DNA from: Alentia gelatinosa
Taxonomy: Eukaryota; Annelida; Polychaeta; Phyllodocida; Polynoidae
Assembly (NCBI GenBank): GCA_950022655.1
Contig: OX465588.1
Location: forward strand, 22,988,527 to 23,052,526
DNA: 64,000 nt
Direction: 5' to 3'
Each line of letters opens with the position of its first letter. Within the stretch, counting starts at the first letter, position 1. Under the pieces are notes generated by a model, which ran no database searches, was not told where the DNA came from, and saw only the letters and a program-made list of their open reading frames with translations. A program made the position numbers and the translations under genes. This document shows, in pieces, positions 28,021 to 37,648 of this stretch.

Positions 28021-28336
28021 TTTGTTCCCGGAACTCACATCGTATGTTTACCAACTGCTCGCAATCAGCTCACAACCAACTCACACACTGACACACGGCT
28101 ACTCTAGACGTTATATGATTTCTCCAATATTAGTTTCATATATTAATCTCAAAGGCTGATACTTATCAATGTAGTAAATCTCTTTTCAATTGTAACATCA
28201 TATCAAATACTTCTTTCTCCCTCCTCTGCACTTGTGTATTTGATCTTTGGTCAGAGAACTTCTATGTGCATGACTACAGAACCTCAATACTTCCATAAAT
28301 ATCGACGAATACAGGTTGCCCGGGACTGAGATGACC

Positions 28337-28353
28337 AACTAACTAACTAACTA
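28337..28353 (+). repeat. AACT/ACTA microsatellite
   Basis: About four tandem 4-bp units. Confidence 0.8.
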
Positions 28354-29299
28354 ATTGTTCGCTTACCGACGTTATTGAAAACAGAAATACATGAATAACC
28401 CAGCAGAACTCACATGAAATCATAAATAGAACAAACATGTGTTTAACCTGCATTTCTACACGAAAACCCTCCTACACTCCACATTAACAATATGCCATTG
28501 CAACTTCTTTTAGATGAAGTCAAGGAAGCCTAAGAGAGTACAATTTACATCAAAGACTGTCTATTGAATTTGGTTTAAGCATACGTAGATCAAATCTTTA
28601 TTAGAGTGATCAGTTCGTTATTCCAAACATACTTCCAAACCAGGACCAGGTAAAAATGTATAAATCTCAGTGTCTTGTCAGGAAATACAACCCTCTACCT
28701 GCGGAGTCAGTTCTCTACAAACTACACATAAACAAACAGAGACACAGACCTGTATACATACATACTTCATGCATCTGTGTAACACAGTACAGTCGTGCCG
28801 ACGCTCAATCCTATGAGCATTACCTTCTGCAGAAATCAATGGTCGCAAACGGCACGTTCCAACTCTGTCCCCCTCAAATATTGACCGTCGGAGCGATACA
28901 AACTTCCCAAGAGAAGAGAAGCTCAGTGAGCAGGTCCAAAGACACGTGACACAAAGGAAACTTACACCATGGACCGCTAGGGGGCTCAGGTCATCGATCT
29001 GAAGACACCACACACCCACCTCCCCGCCCACACCTTTTCACCACCTCCTGTCTTGTCTGTATACAGTCCTGACATCTCACCCCATCCCTAAACAAGACCT
29101 CCTGTTACTTGTATTCCCAGACCACTTGGTAGGAGACAGTACTACGTACACGTCCCCATCCCACTCGTCATTTAACTAAACATCAATCCCTGTTTTAAGG
29201 GATAGTTTCCTCAGAGAACGAAGGGAAAGTAAATACATCTAGATGGGTACACTAAAAGTTTAAATGCTCTGCGAGACCGAGCTGTCGTGAAACAGACTT

Positions 29300-29319
29300 A
29301 TTCCACTTTGGTGGTCACA
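29300..29319 (+). repeat. 20-bp word repeated 1.66 kb away (copy 1)
   Basis: ATTCCACTTTGGTGGTCACA occurs here and again, identically, at 30964. It holds the inverted repeat CCAC/GTGG around TTTG. A chance second occurrence within 64 kb is unlikely. Confidence 0.6.
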
Positions 29320-30963
29320 GTTTACTAATGCATAGGACCTTCAGGTTTGCTTCCTTTTAGAGCGATCTACCAGGGCACAGCGAAAAACTAGGCTCGGATC
29401 CTGAAGGTCAAGGCTTTTCTCAGGCAGATATTTAAATCGGAGTCCAAGGAATTAATATGGAAGGATCAATAAATCAAGTCGCCAAGATTATGTAGTGTCA
29501 TCATATAATTTTTGCTTTAAGGGAGAGAATGGTGAACAAGACTTTTTTCTGCCATTATATACAGCATACCAACTCTTAATGTCTTGGTTTTGTTACGTGT
29601 ACCTAGTTTTAAAGTTCTGACTCCTCAATGGAGAAAAGGATATTTGATTCGTAATGAAATATACAAATAACGATGCAAATGGCGATGTGGAAATGGGTAG
29701 GATAAAGTTCTAGCATGGGTATTAAGTAGATTATTTCCTTTTTCAGGATGTTGAATAAGATTCTCAATGTCTTATTTGCGAGTCATATCCATATGAGCAG
29801 TTCGTATTAATGCTCCCTGACTAATTTCAGGTCGTTCAATAACAAGAACAACTCAGCGGGCAAGGTCTATTATTGTCGAACTCACATGAAAAAATCCAGA
29901 TCCATCTACTCGGCCATCTTATTCATAATTAACGTTACCCGATGGCTTTATCGTCCAATCGAGCACGTTATAATAGTTAACAGACTGCCTGAGGACTGAG
30001 AGATTGTGGTAATTGATTTGATGGAATTCTCTGTAACGAGCGCCCTGTCACCGACAGATAGCTGGTCGACCTTAATTAACCGTTACTCTTAAGGGACATT
30101 TGCCTCGTACACAATGCAACGTGTGTCTTGTCACAGGTCCACATTAACATGGTCTATTCATAGCTACTGTATGCACACCCTGGAACATATTGCCTGTATT
30201 ATCGATGTGTTTTGCCAAACCATGTACTGGCACACGTGTAGTGAGAAAAACAGGGGGGACCCCGATCATGGTCAAACTATGATTTCTTTATTTCAATCAA
30301 ACGAACCAACCTAAGCAGATAAAGGATATTCTGAAAGTCAATATTGGTCCATACTTGATTACCTGTGTTGAAATGTTGAGCACAAAAGAGCAATACTTCA
30401 TTGCTTTAGTTGATGATTAAATATGTTGACAGCATTTCATATGTAAACATTTCCCATCAACCTTCACTTTTAATGATCAGTTTATTTCATTAACTGTATG
30501 AATACGAAGTAACAACATCTCAATGAAATGATCCTCTTGCACAACTTAGGGAAACATGGCTAGAAGAAAAACGCGTGTATTGAGGTAGTCCAGACCATTC
30601 CCATTTGATTATGAACAAAAGTGTAATTCAATCATGGTAGTAAGCTGAAAGTGTACGCTCTTTTCTGTGTTAACAAAAGCATGTGATTAATTTATGAAAG
30701 GAAATCTCACATAAATGTGATACATTTTTATCTCACATGAATCTAATACACTTTTTATCAAGCAAGCAACATACACATGATACGGCCATGAATTAGATAG
30801 GAGCAGAAAACAATATGAGTTTCTAATACCGCATCATTTATATCATGGTCTTAAAGAGTAAATATATTCGGTCCAAAAACGTCAAAAATTTCCATTTCCG
30901 TCAAAACAGCATTTCGCTCATCTTATATATCTAAGGAATGCTTTTCAGCATAAAATGAGACGT

Positions 30964-30983
30964 ATTCCACTTTGGTGGTCACA
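30964..30983 (+). repeat. 20-bp word repeated 1.66 kb away (copy 2)
   Basis: Identical to 29300-29319 and in the same orientation; both copies follow a GAC-containing A-rich stretch. It may be a shared remnant of an interspersed repeat or a protein-binding site. Confidence 0.6.
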
Positions 30984-31023
30984 CAGCAGATCAAATTGAT
31001 ATTTTCGTCCCACGTGTAACAAC

Positions 31024-31041
31024 ATATATATATATATATAT
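31024..31041 (+). repeat. TA microsatellite
   Basis: Nine AT units. Confidence 0.9.
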
Positions 31042-32139
31042 TAAACATATGATTCATGACGTTAAACTTGCAGTGTTCTACCCACGATGAGCTTATTATA
31101 TATGCAGAGGTTCGCGTCATTTCCGGCGGATCCTGACGGCTGCCGCAGCAGAGGCCTGGAGTTCACCATGATGTCATTGTCACGTCACAGATGTGACATC
31201 CGATCCTCATCTCTGACGTAGCCTGACGTTAGGCCGACGTGACAAGGTCTAAACTCGACCTTGGATGGGGACAGGATGATGGGTGCTCAAGGGCGATACA
31301 CGCAGGCGTACGTGTGGTTAAAACTAGAGTATGCCTACTTCATGCGATACACCAACATTTATGTTCACATAATGTCGAATTTAACTACGTTACCATTTTT
31401 ATTCGCGGTGGCTCGCATTATATATTCTTAATAGGGTAATCTGGTCACAGTTATTGGTGTGTTTGATATCCAATTATCGAAGGAGCTGTTATATTATCAA
31501 AATCTATTTTAGGGGATCTTAAACTGCAAATACACATACGCAAGGACGCACGTGAATGAATAGATATGTCAGCATTTTGACGTTTGTTATAAATCGTGGG
31601 GAAAATATATGGTCTTAATTTGATACTATAAATTCTCGCCAGATTAATATTAGACATGCTCATGGAAAAATGATGTCCTTAATGATTGAAATATCCAACA
31701 GTCTCCTTTAGTGTATTTAGTTTGGCCTATGCTTGTGTCAGCCTGATATTGAAAGACATTCACAAATCCTAATGGCCAATGTTAACACATTTTACTTCTC
31801 TAAAACATCATAGATTAACATTGACGCACCAAATACTAAACTCACGTATCAAAGTGACTCTGTCCTTATTGCATGAATTCTGTAATACAAACTCATACAT
31901 GCAACAAGAATAATTGATTGTGTGGTTGAGCATTAAATCAATAAGGATAAAGAATATTCATGTCGGCAATTTGTGAACAAAATACATTATATGATACTCA
32001 ATCATAATCCCTGCGCCACCCTATTTGGATAAACCACGGCAAACAATGAAGCTAAAACCTTTATCCACTCGCAAGACTCTCGCTCAGAAATTCTTTTCCA
32101 AAGTTTACAACACACACCCACATCTTGCCTGGTGTCACA

Positions 32140-33021
32140 ACTTGCCTCTTGTCTTACCGTGCCTAGTGCCACATCTTGCCTAGTAGCTACGTTGCCTTAC
32201 GGCAAACACCACCTCACACCACCTCCGCAGCATCCTCAGTACCTGGCGAGATCCTCTCACCTAATTGCAGGCAGGTGAGACTAACTCGGGCTTTGATGCT
32301 TTCTGCTTTGATAGAGTAAAGGTTGGGTCGGCGTTGTGGTCGTCTATGCCCAGGGGGTGGGAGCGGAGGAGGAGTAGGGGGCGTGGTAGACACGTGGCTT
32401 AATTGAGTGCCTCCCGCTTCATCAATTAGTGATCCCTCGCATCAAGGGCCACCAAAGCGTAAAACAAAGACCCCTCACGCACCGCCCCTTTGATGTTTCC
32501 TGAGCCCGCTGTGGGGCGCTGGCCTAACTTATTACGGCGCTCAGTTAATTTGACAGATTGATGCCTTTCCTTTAAGTAATCAACATGATTGACGTCAGTA
32601 ACGCCATTCGACCATGTCTTTCTGCTGTGAGACGGATTTTTCACGCGACACAATTCCCCCTCTATACCCCCAGCTGCTCCATACCAAACCCACTCCAGGC
32701 ATCACTCCTCCACCCCACTCGTACACGCAACTCTCCTCCTACCAGCCCTCACGCCAGTGACGTAGCCTAGATATGAATGGTGGGTTTTTTGGACTCTTTT
32801 CCATATTTAAAGGTGAGGGTTGAGTTGAGTGGAAAGGGAAAGAAAGGCAGTCACTTAGTGACACGATTGCCTCAGTGACTGTGACGATGGAATGCTGTGT
32901 AGAGTGGCATGTCTGGTTATTTTTACAGCAGTTTGGACGTGAGGAGGCGTAGTGGGTAAATGTCACGTGGTTATACACGTGACTGAGAACGAGAAACCAC
33001 GGATCCCTCTAGATTCAAATT
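32140..33021. other. Left flank of the Ngaro-type element
   Basis: Mixed GC patch (32.2-32.55 kb) and host DNA up to the insertion point. A TGACGTCA octamer lies at 32590 and two CACGTG words at about 32965 and 32978, outside the element. Confidence 0.5.
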
Positions 33022-33205
33022 GGTAACCCATGGCCGTTGGTCAGGGGTGGTCATTGCTCCCCCTGACACGCCCCCTCGCGCACCCTGCGCACTCCCCCCT
33101 GGTGTCGGTCACGTGAACCCCGCGGTCACGTGGCCCACCGCGTCTCTGACCTCCGCCTCATTCTGCTCCTGTACTCCACTGCGTTCACACGTATTTTCTT
33201 TTCCC
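33022..33205 (+). repeat. Split direct repeat A1 (left end of the Ngaro-type element)
   Basis: This 184-bp GC-rich repeat is identical by eye to A2 at 37938-38121. It begins GGTAACCCATGG and ends TATTTTCTTTTCCC. It contains two CACGTG hexamers (33110 and 33127) and a short upstream open frame starting at the ATG at 33030. As the 5' terminal repeat it probably contributes to the promoter and 5' leader, and in circular DNA it joins to the B end. Confidence 0.93.
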
Positions 33206-33315
33206 TCACTTTTGGCCTACTCTCCACGCCGTCTTCGATACTCCCCGAGTATCTGACCGTGCAGAGACAGTGTCTGAATACGGGTAAAGTTCACGTGAAT
33301 TACAGGAAAGCTAGG

Positions 33316-34437
33316 ATGGCACCACCAACGACACGCGCTCAAGCGAGCGCCTCCACGACCACGGACCAGGCCTCGGAGTCAACCGTGAGGGAGAGCGACC
33401 ACGTGGACTCCGCGTCTCAGGCCGGAAGCCTCCGGTCGGCCCGCCTCGTGGCCGTAGAGACCGGACTCTCGGACATGAGTAGGAAACTCGACGCTCTAAT
33501 CCAGCTGCAGACCCAACGGTCGACGGGACAAGCATCTCCACCTACGGTTCGCTCAGTCGCCGAAGTAAGGACTCGGGACTGGGCCGAGGATCAAGCCGGC
33601 CGCGCCATGCCTCCACCCCGCCAGCTACGAGACCGCTACGCAGGGGACCCGTACATACAACGCGAGCTCGACCGTGAGGCCATCCGCCACGACAAGACGG
33701 CTGGTAAGCTGCAGTCAGATATCCATGTTACCCGTTTAATAAGTAAACCGTACATGTTTGTGGATAGGGAGGGTGTTTACACTTTGTCCCAGAAACTGGA
33801 ACTGAGGGGAAGCCTGGGCCCCCTTGAGTATCTGAGTGCCTTTATTGGCTTGCTCGGAGACGACCGTGCGGTCGACCCCGTGGACCGTGAGGCCATGTTC
33901 CGGCACTTACACCAAGTGTCTATCGACGCCCAGAGCCGGCCGTGGGCCGGAGTCAGGAGATGGTCTAACCACGTGTTCGACCAGATCGAGGCCGGGAGGC
34001 TCTCGTGGTGCGACTATTCGAGGATCCAGGAGGAGCGAGTCCGACTCGCGATGACGACCGGGACCCTCACCAGCGGCGCCGACACCGGGAAGGCCCGAGG
34101 CCGGGAGTTGCCATGCCGGCAATACAATTCGGAGAGGGGGTGCCGCCATAGGAGCGGTCACGATGACGGGCCCGTGAGATGGCTGCACGTGTGCTCGTAT
34201 TGCGACTCCGTGGGGAGACAATGCGGGCACTCGTTACACGCGTGCAACCGGAAACTCGGTTACACAATGGGCTATGATAACGGCCAGGCTGCACCCACAC
34301 CGGCACCCCGGCGAGCACCCCAGGCCGGACATGCACCCCAGGCCGGACACACGCCCCGGGCGGTCGACCCCAGAGCGGATGTGCTCCCCCAACACGGACA
34401 CGGGGCAAAAAACGGCTACGGTGCGCCCCGCGAGTGA
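33316..34437 (+). CDS. gag: Gag-like ORF1 protein of the Ngaro-type element
   Basis: This is a 373-residue nucleocapsid/Gag-like protein, expected to package element RNA in the cytoplasm. I chose the ATG at 33316 because it is the first ATG in this frame, it lies downstream of repeat A1, and it has A at -3 and G at +4. The frame extends upstream only through a GTG inside A1. The first 100 residues are rich in Ser, Thr, Ala and Gln and look disordered. A central part (about 140-250) is mixed-helical. Residues 267-313 hold a Cys/His cluster: CRQYNSERGC, then His residues, HVCSYC and CGHSLHAC. This resembles the zinc-binding segment of DIRS/Ngaro ORF1 proteins. The C-terminal tail is Pro/His-rich with a repeated PQAGH unit. 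The last 11 codons overlap a frameshift signal into the next frame. Confidence 0.85.
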   Translation: MAPPTTRAQASASTTTDQASESTVRESDHVDSASQAGSLRSARLVAVETGLSDMSRKLDALIQLQTQRSTGQASPPTVRSVAEVRTRDWAEDQAGRAMPPPRQLRDRYAGDPYIQRELDREAIRHDKTAGKLQSDIHVTRLISKPYMFVDREGVYTLSQKLELRGSLGPLEYLSAFIGLLGDDRAVDPVDREAMFRHLHQVSIDAQSRPWAGVRRWSNHVFDQIEAGRLSWCDYSRIQEERVRLAMTTGTLTSGADTGKARGRELPCRQYNSERGCRHRSGHDDGPVRWLHVCSYCDSVGRQCGHSLHACNRKLGYTMGYDNGQAAPTPAPRRAPQAGHAPQAGHTPRAVDPRADVLPQHGHGAKNGYGAPRE

Positions 34438-34449
34438 GCGGAGCGCACC
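34407..34449 (+). promoter_or_regulatory. Programmed -1 ribosomal frameshift signal at the gag/pol joint
   Basis: A canonical slippery heptamer A AAA AAC lies at 34407-34413, read in the gag frame as GCA AAA AAC, which is the correct X XXY YYZ phase. After a 6-nt spacer (34414-34419), GGTGCGC (34420-34426) pairs with GCGCACC (34443-34449). A C/A mismatch follows, then CCGC (34428-34431) pairs with GCGG (34438-34441). The result is 11 bp closing a 6-nt loop, GAGTGA, that contains the gag TGA. After a -1 slip the frame is open through the junction into RT/RNase H. Pairing was found by eye; I ran no folding or frameshift test. Confidence 0.8.
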
Positions 34450-37340
34450 CTCACACAGTCACAACACGTGCCTCCGCCCCCGGGCCCGGGGTCGTGGGGT
34501 GCAATCCACGTGATGTAACACCAGCGGGCCTTGTGATCTCCACCACCCCCAACAGGATTTCCGGTGACCGGACGTGGGCGGGGGTCGTAAAAGGAAGCGG
34601 CCCGGTGACCACTCCGGGCCCCCACCCCCTCACGTGGAGGGGGGACCACACGGGGGGTCCACGTGACGTCAACACGAAGGCCGCCGGCCCACGTGGCCGG
34701 GCCCCGAACATAAACAACAACAACAAAGGGGGCGGGACCCGCCACGTGGAGGACAGATTCACCGGGCGGCCACCGCCAACCCACAGCGGTAGCAGGAGTG
34801 TTAGTGTTACCGCGCCGGCTGAGGATCCAACTAACACTCCGGATTTCGGCGGACTAAAGGAAGTCTGCCGGACCGGAATTCCGTCGCCCGGACTCCGGAC
34901 GGACCCGGAGGCCTTCATGGAGCACAGGCGGGCCGAGTGGCCCCGCTTCACCGAGGCCGGCCCCCCGGCGCACGGTCACATCTACGAGGCGGTCCGGGCC
35001 TCGGGCCTGCCCAACGCCCTGTGCACAAAGATCACACTGCCGACGGACCTCAAACTACGGGCGTGGGAGCAGTACCTGACGGGAATGGAGGGCAAGGGGG
35101 AGCTCCTCGGTTTCATAAGGTACGGCTTCCCCCTCGGCTACCTCGGGCCGGCCAGCGACACTCGGGACGTCCCCAACCATCCGAGCGCCACCGGATTCCC
35201 GAAGCAAGTAGGTGATTTTATCAGAAAGGAGAGTGGATTCTCAAACCTGATGGGGCCGTTCACGGAGGCTCCCTTCGAGCCGTGGTGCCACGTTTCGCCG
35301 TTGATGTCCCGGGAGAAGCGCGGGTCCGAGGCCCGCCGCGTCATAACGGATATGACCTTCCCCCGGGACCGTAGCGTCAACGCGTACGTGATGAAGAACG
35401 CGGTCTACGGAGAAGAGCGTGAGCACAGCCTCCCTACGGTCGACGGTTTCGTCACCCGCCTGGTGGCCTCGGGGCCCGGGAGCTACATGGCGACCATCGA
35501 CATCTCGCGCGCCTATAAGAACTTTAGGTGCGACCCCCTCGACTGGCCTCTGCTGTGCTTCATGTGGGACGGCGGGTATTATTGTGATACGGCCATGCCG
35601 TTCGGCGCCCGCGCGTCCTCGTATCACATGCAGTGTGTGGCCGAGGCCATCGTGGGGATACTCGCCGGTAAGGGTGTCGAGGCCGCCATGTATCTGGACG
35701 ACCTCATCATACTGTCGCCCTCACGGGAGAAAGCTGCCTCGGACTTTACCATAGCCCGAGACCTATTCACTGAGCTCGGCCTCCCCGAGGCCCGAGAAAA
35801 GGCGCAGGCCCCTAGTCAGACCGTGCGCTGGCTGGGCATCGACATCAATGCCGCCGAGATGTCCCTCACCATCCCCCGGGACAAGTTGGAGGACGTGCGG
35901 GAACACGTTGGGGCGGTCGCAAGGAAGCGGTCGCTGACCAAGCGACAGCTCCAATCCGTCCTCGGCAAAATCCTGCACGTCGCGAAATGCATCCGCCCGG
36001 CGAGGCCCTTCGTCAGCAAACCACTGGAGGCCCTACGGTCGATGGACGGGTTCTACATCAACGTGAGCTCGGACATGCGGCAGGACCTCCAGTGGTTCCT
36101 ACGGTTTGCCGTCGGGTGGAATGGGCACGCCCTCATCCCTCGAGGGCCGGCGACAAAGTGCATCACGGTCGACGCCTGCCTCTCGGGCGTGGGGGGCACA
36201 GACGGCCGTGCGGCCTACGCGTGCCAGGTTTGTCCCATCAATGACCCCGTGGACTGCATCTCGGAGCTCGAGGCCCTGAACACAATATATGCTCTCCACA
36301 CGTTCCTCGGGGACCGTGATCGTGGGACCAGGATCGAAGTCTTCTGTGACAACATGGGGACCGTCCAGGCACTCACGTCGGGGCGGGCACGCAACCGCGT
36401 TCTCGCCGAGTGTGCCCGACAGGCCTGGATGGTCCAGGCCAAGCTGCAAGTCGACCTGGTCTACACACACGTCCCCGGGGTCCTCAACACGGTCGCCGAC
36501 GCACTCAGTAGGGCCCACCTGTCCTCGAGGGATTTTAACAATTCTGCATGCCTGATGACATATCATGATCTGTGGTCGGTGGTGCCTTGTACTCATGCTT
36601 CATTCGTGCCTGTGCTTCGCCTGTCCTGCAGATCCGGCGCTACGCTCTCTCCAACGGAAGGCATCTGCGCGGCAGGCCGAGGCACGTGCCCCAGGCACGG
36701 TCGCGAACCAGAAGAGCGCCGTGTCCACCTACCTCGCCTTCTGCCGACGGACGAGGACCGACCCGCAGGCACCGTCCGTGAGTTTCATCACGGCCTTCCT
36801 CGAGTACCTCGCGGACCACGCCCCCTCGCCGGCGACCGTGGCCAACCAGCTCTCGCACGTGAGGACACACCTACGGCTCTCGGGCGGAGACGTAACGGCC
36901 ACGGAGGACGTGAGGGTCAGGAGGGCCCTCGACGCCATGAGGAGGAACAAGGCATACACACCAAACGTCAAGCCTCCGATCCCCATGGCCGCCCTCCAGG
37001 GGATCCTCGAGCTACTGTCGGACACGCCCCTCGACCTGACCCTACGGGCCGCGTTCCTCCTCCTGTACTACGCCGCACTGCGGCAGAGCGAGGTCGCCCC
37101 CCCTACGGCCAGGGCATTCGACCCGGTGCGACACCTCTCACGTGGGGACGTGGTCCTCACGGGAAATCACGTGGAGGTACGCATCAAGGCCGCCAAGAAC
37201 CTCCAGTGCGTGGGGGAGGAGAAACACGTGCGGCTCCAATCCTCCCCGGACCCGAGGTCGTGCCCGGTGACGGCCGTGAGGAATATGATCGCCGCGGTCC
37301 CCACGCTGACACCAACGGAGCCGTTCCTGCTCAACGCTGA
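34434..37340 (+). CDS. pol: Reverse transcriptase / RNase H of the Ngaro-type element (pol frame)
   Basis: This is the polymerase of the retrotransposon, which copies its RNA to DNA and removes the RNA strand. Residues are numbered from 34434, a GTG overlapping the gag stop. The first ATG in frame is codon 162, so initiation there is unlikely and -1 frameshifting from gag is the better explanation. Residues 1-140 are low-complexity. The RT core includes RRVITDMTFP (about 301), TIDISRAY with Asp356, MPFGARAS, and the catalytic YLDD (420-423). RNase H shows Asp580 (TVDACLSG), Glu611 or Glu613 (SELEAL), Asp639 (CDNMG) and Asp689 (VADALSR). This fits the DIRS/Ngaro order. Homology ends near residue 695 (about 36520). 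The remaining open frame to 37340 overlaps the recombinase in another phase and is probably not a domain. Confidence 0.88.
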   Translation: MSGAHPHTVTTRASAPGPGVVGCNPRDVTPAGLVISTTPNRISGDRTWAGVVKGSGPVTTPGPHPLTWRGDHTGGPRDVNTKAAGPRGRAPNINNNNKGGGTRHVEDRFTGRPPPTHSGSRSVSVTAPAEDPTNTPDFGGLKEVCRTGIPSPGLRTDPEAFMEHRRAEWPRFTEAGPPAHGHIYEAVRASGLPNALCTKITLPTDLKLRAWEQYLTGMEGKGELLGFIRYGFPLGYLGPASDTRDVPNHPSATGFPKQVGDFIRKESGFSNLMGPFTEAPFEPWCHVSPLMSREKRGSEARRVITDMTFPRDRSVNAYVMKNAVYGEEREHSLPTVDGFVTRLVASGPGSYMATIDISRAYKNFRCDPLDWPLLCFMWDGGYYCDTAMPFGARASSYHMQCVAEAIVGILAGKGVEAAMYLDDLIILSPSREKAASDFTIARDLFTELGLPEAREKAQAPSQTVRWLGIDINAAEMSLTIPRDKLEDVREHVGAVARKRSLTKRQLQSVLGKILHVAKCIRPARPFVSKPLEALRSMDGFYINVSSDMRQDLQWFLRFAVGWNGHALIPRGPATKCITVDACLSGVGGTDGRAAYACQVCPINDPVDCISELEALNTIYALHTFLGDRDRGTRIEVFCDNMGTVQALTSGRARNRVLAECARQAWMVQAKLQVDLVYTHVPGVLNTVADALSRAHLSSRDFNNSACLMTYHDLWSVVPCTHASFVPVLRLSCRSGATLSPTEGICAAGRGTCPRHGREPEERRVHLPRLLPTDEDRPAGTVREFHHGLPRVPRGPRPLAGDRGQPALAREDTPTALGRRRNGHGGREGQEGPRRHEEEQGIHTKRQASDPHGRPPGDPRATVGHAPRPDPTGRVPPPVLRRTAAERGRPPYGQGIRPGATPLTWGRGPHGKSRGGTHQGRQEPPVRGGGETRAAPILPGPEVVPGDGREEYDRRGPHADTNGAVPAQR
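36508..36631 (+). other. Candidate 124-nt intron joining RNase H to the recombinase frame
   Basis: A GTAGGG donor directly follows the RNase H ADALS motif. A pyrimidine-rich tract ending CTGTCCTGCAG forms a good acceptor at 36631, with a branch-like CTCAT 35 nt upstream. Part of the segment (36531-36600) is AT-rich, unlike the flanking coding DNA. Splicing would leave one codon base in exon 1 and enter the recombinase frame with no stop. The donor is mediocre (A at -1, G at +6), so an independent start or a second recoding event remains possible. Confidence 0.35.
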
Positions 37341-37593
37341 CAGGTCGCTAATAACGACGCGGTCGCTGTCAAAGGAGTGGGAGCGGCTCAACACCACAGC
37401 AGGCCACCCCCCTAAGACCTACACTCTACACAGCCTGAGAAAGGCCGCCGCCACTCAGGCCTTCCAGGCCGGGGTCGCTGAACTCTCCATTCAACGATAC
37501 GGGGGGTGGCGTTCTAATGCACACAGGGGATACATTAGGGACTCCAACTCACAAGAGGTGAATGCGTCACTCATACAGTCCCTCAACCAGTGA
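36565..37593 (+). CDS. Tyrosine recombinase of the Ngaro-type element
   Basis: This integrase-type tyrosine recombinase should insert the circular cDNA by strand exchange in the nucleus. It lies in a different phase from RT/RNase H and overlaps that frame's tail by 776 nt. Counting from the ATG at 36565 it has 342 residues. Catalytic signatures are Arg173 (AALRQSEV), the H-x-x-R box His289/Arg292 (LHSLRKAA), Trp315 (GGWRS) and the nucleophile Tyr323 (HRGYIRDS). An N-terminal SAM-like part (about 35-130) precedes them. The start is uncertain. The first 22 codons are AT-rich and hydrophobic, unlike the rest, and a 3' splice site lies at 36631. The functional protein may therefore be a spliced RT-RNase H-recombinase fusion beginning its recombinase part at 36632. 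No stops or missing catalytic residues are seen. Confidence 0.87.
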   Translation: MICGRWCLVLMLHSCLCFACPADPALRSLQRKASARQAEARAPGTVANQKSAVSTYLAFCRRTRTDPQAPSVSFITAFLEYLADHAPSPATVANQLSHVRTHLRLSGGDVTATEDVRVRRALDAMRRNKAYTPNVKPPIPMAALQGILELLSDTPLDLTLRAAFLLLYYAALRQSEVAPPTARAFDPVRHLSRGDVVLTGNHVEVRIKAAKNLQCVGEEKHVRLQSSPDPRSCPVTAVRNMIAAVPTLTPTEPFLLNADRSLITTRSLSKEWERLNTTAGHPPKTYTLHSLRKAAATQAFQAGVAELSIQRYGGWRSNAHRGYIRDSNSQEVNASLIQSLNQ

Positions 37594-37648
37594 CTCTCAT
37601 CCCTCACAAACTTTTCTCCCTCCCACCTCGCCTCATTTTTATGGTCTT

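Larger units (their letters stand above)
28100..32140. other. Gene-free AT-rich stretch
   Basis: Contains the duplicated 20-mer, the TA run and a cluster of TGACGT/ACGTCA words at 31180-31245. No supported gene. Confidence 0.5.

Noticed and set aside
33020..33256. Open frames starting in repeat A1 and again in A2 (37963)
   Set aside because: They depend on the repeat copy, one begins in host DNA, and they end within a short distance. At most a short upstream frame of the gag mRNA.
34451..34951. Long minus-strand open frames inside the Ngaro-type element (also 35241-35627, 36099-36596)
   Set aside because: They lie opposite the clear RT/RNase H coding frame, have GC-bias composition and no recognisable domain. 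They are antisense shadows.
36565..36630. First 22 codons of the recombinase frame as a signal peptide
   Set aside because: The stretch is hydrophobic and Cys-rich but AT-rich, and it ends exactly at a good 3' splice site. It is more likely intron or leader than a secretory signal on a nuclear recombinase.
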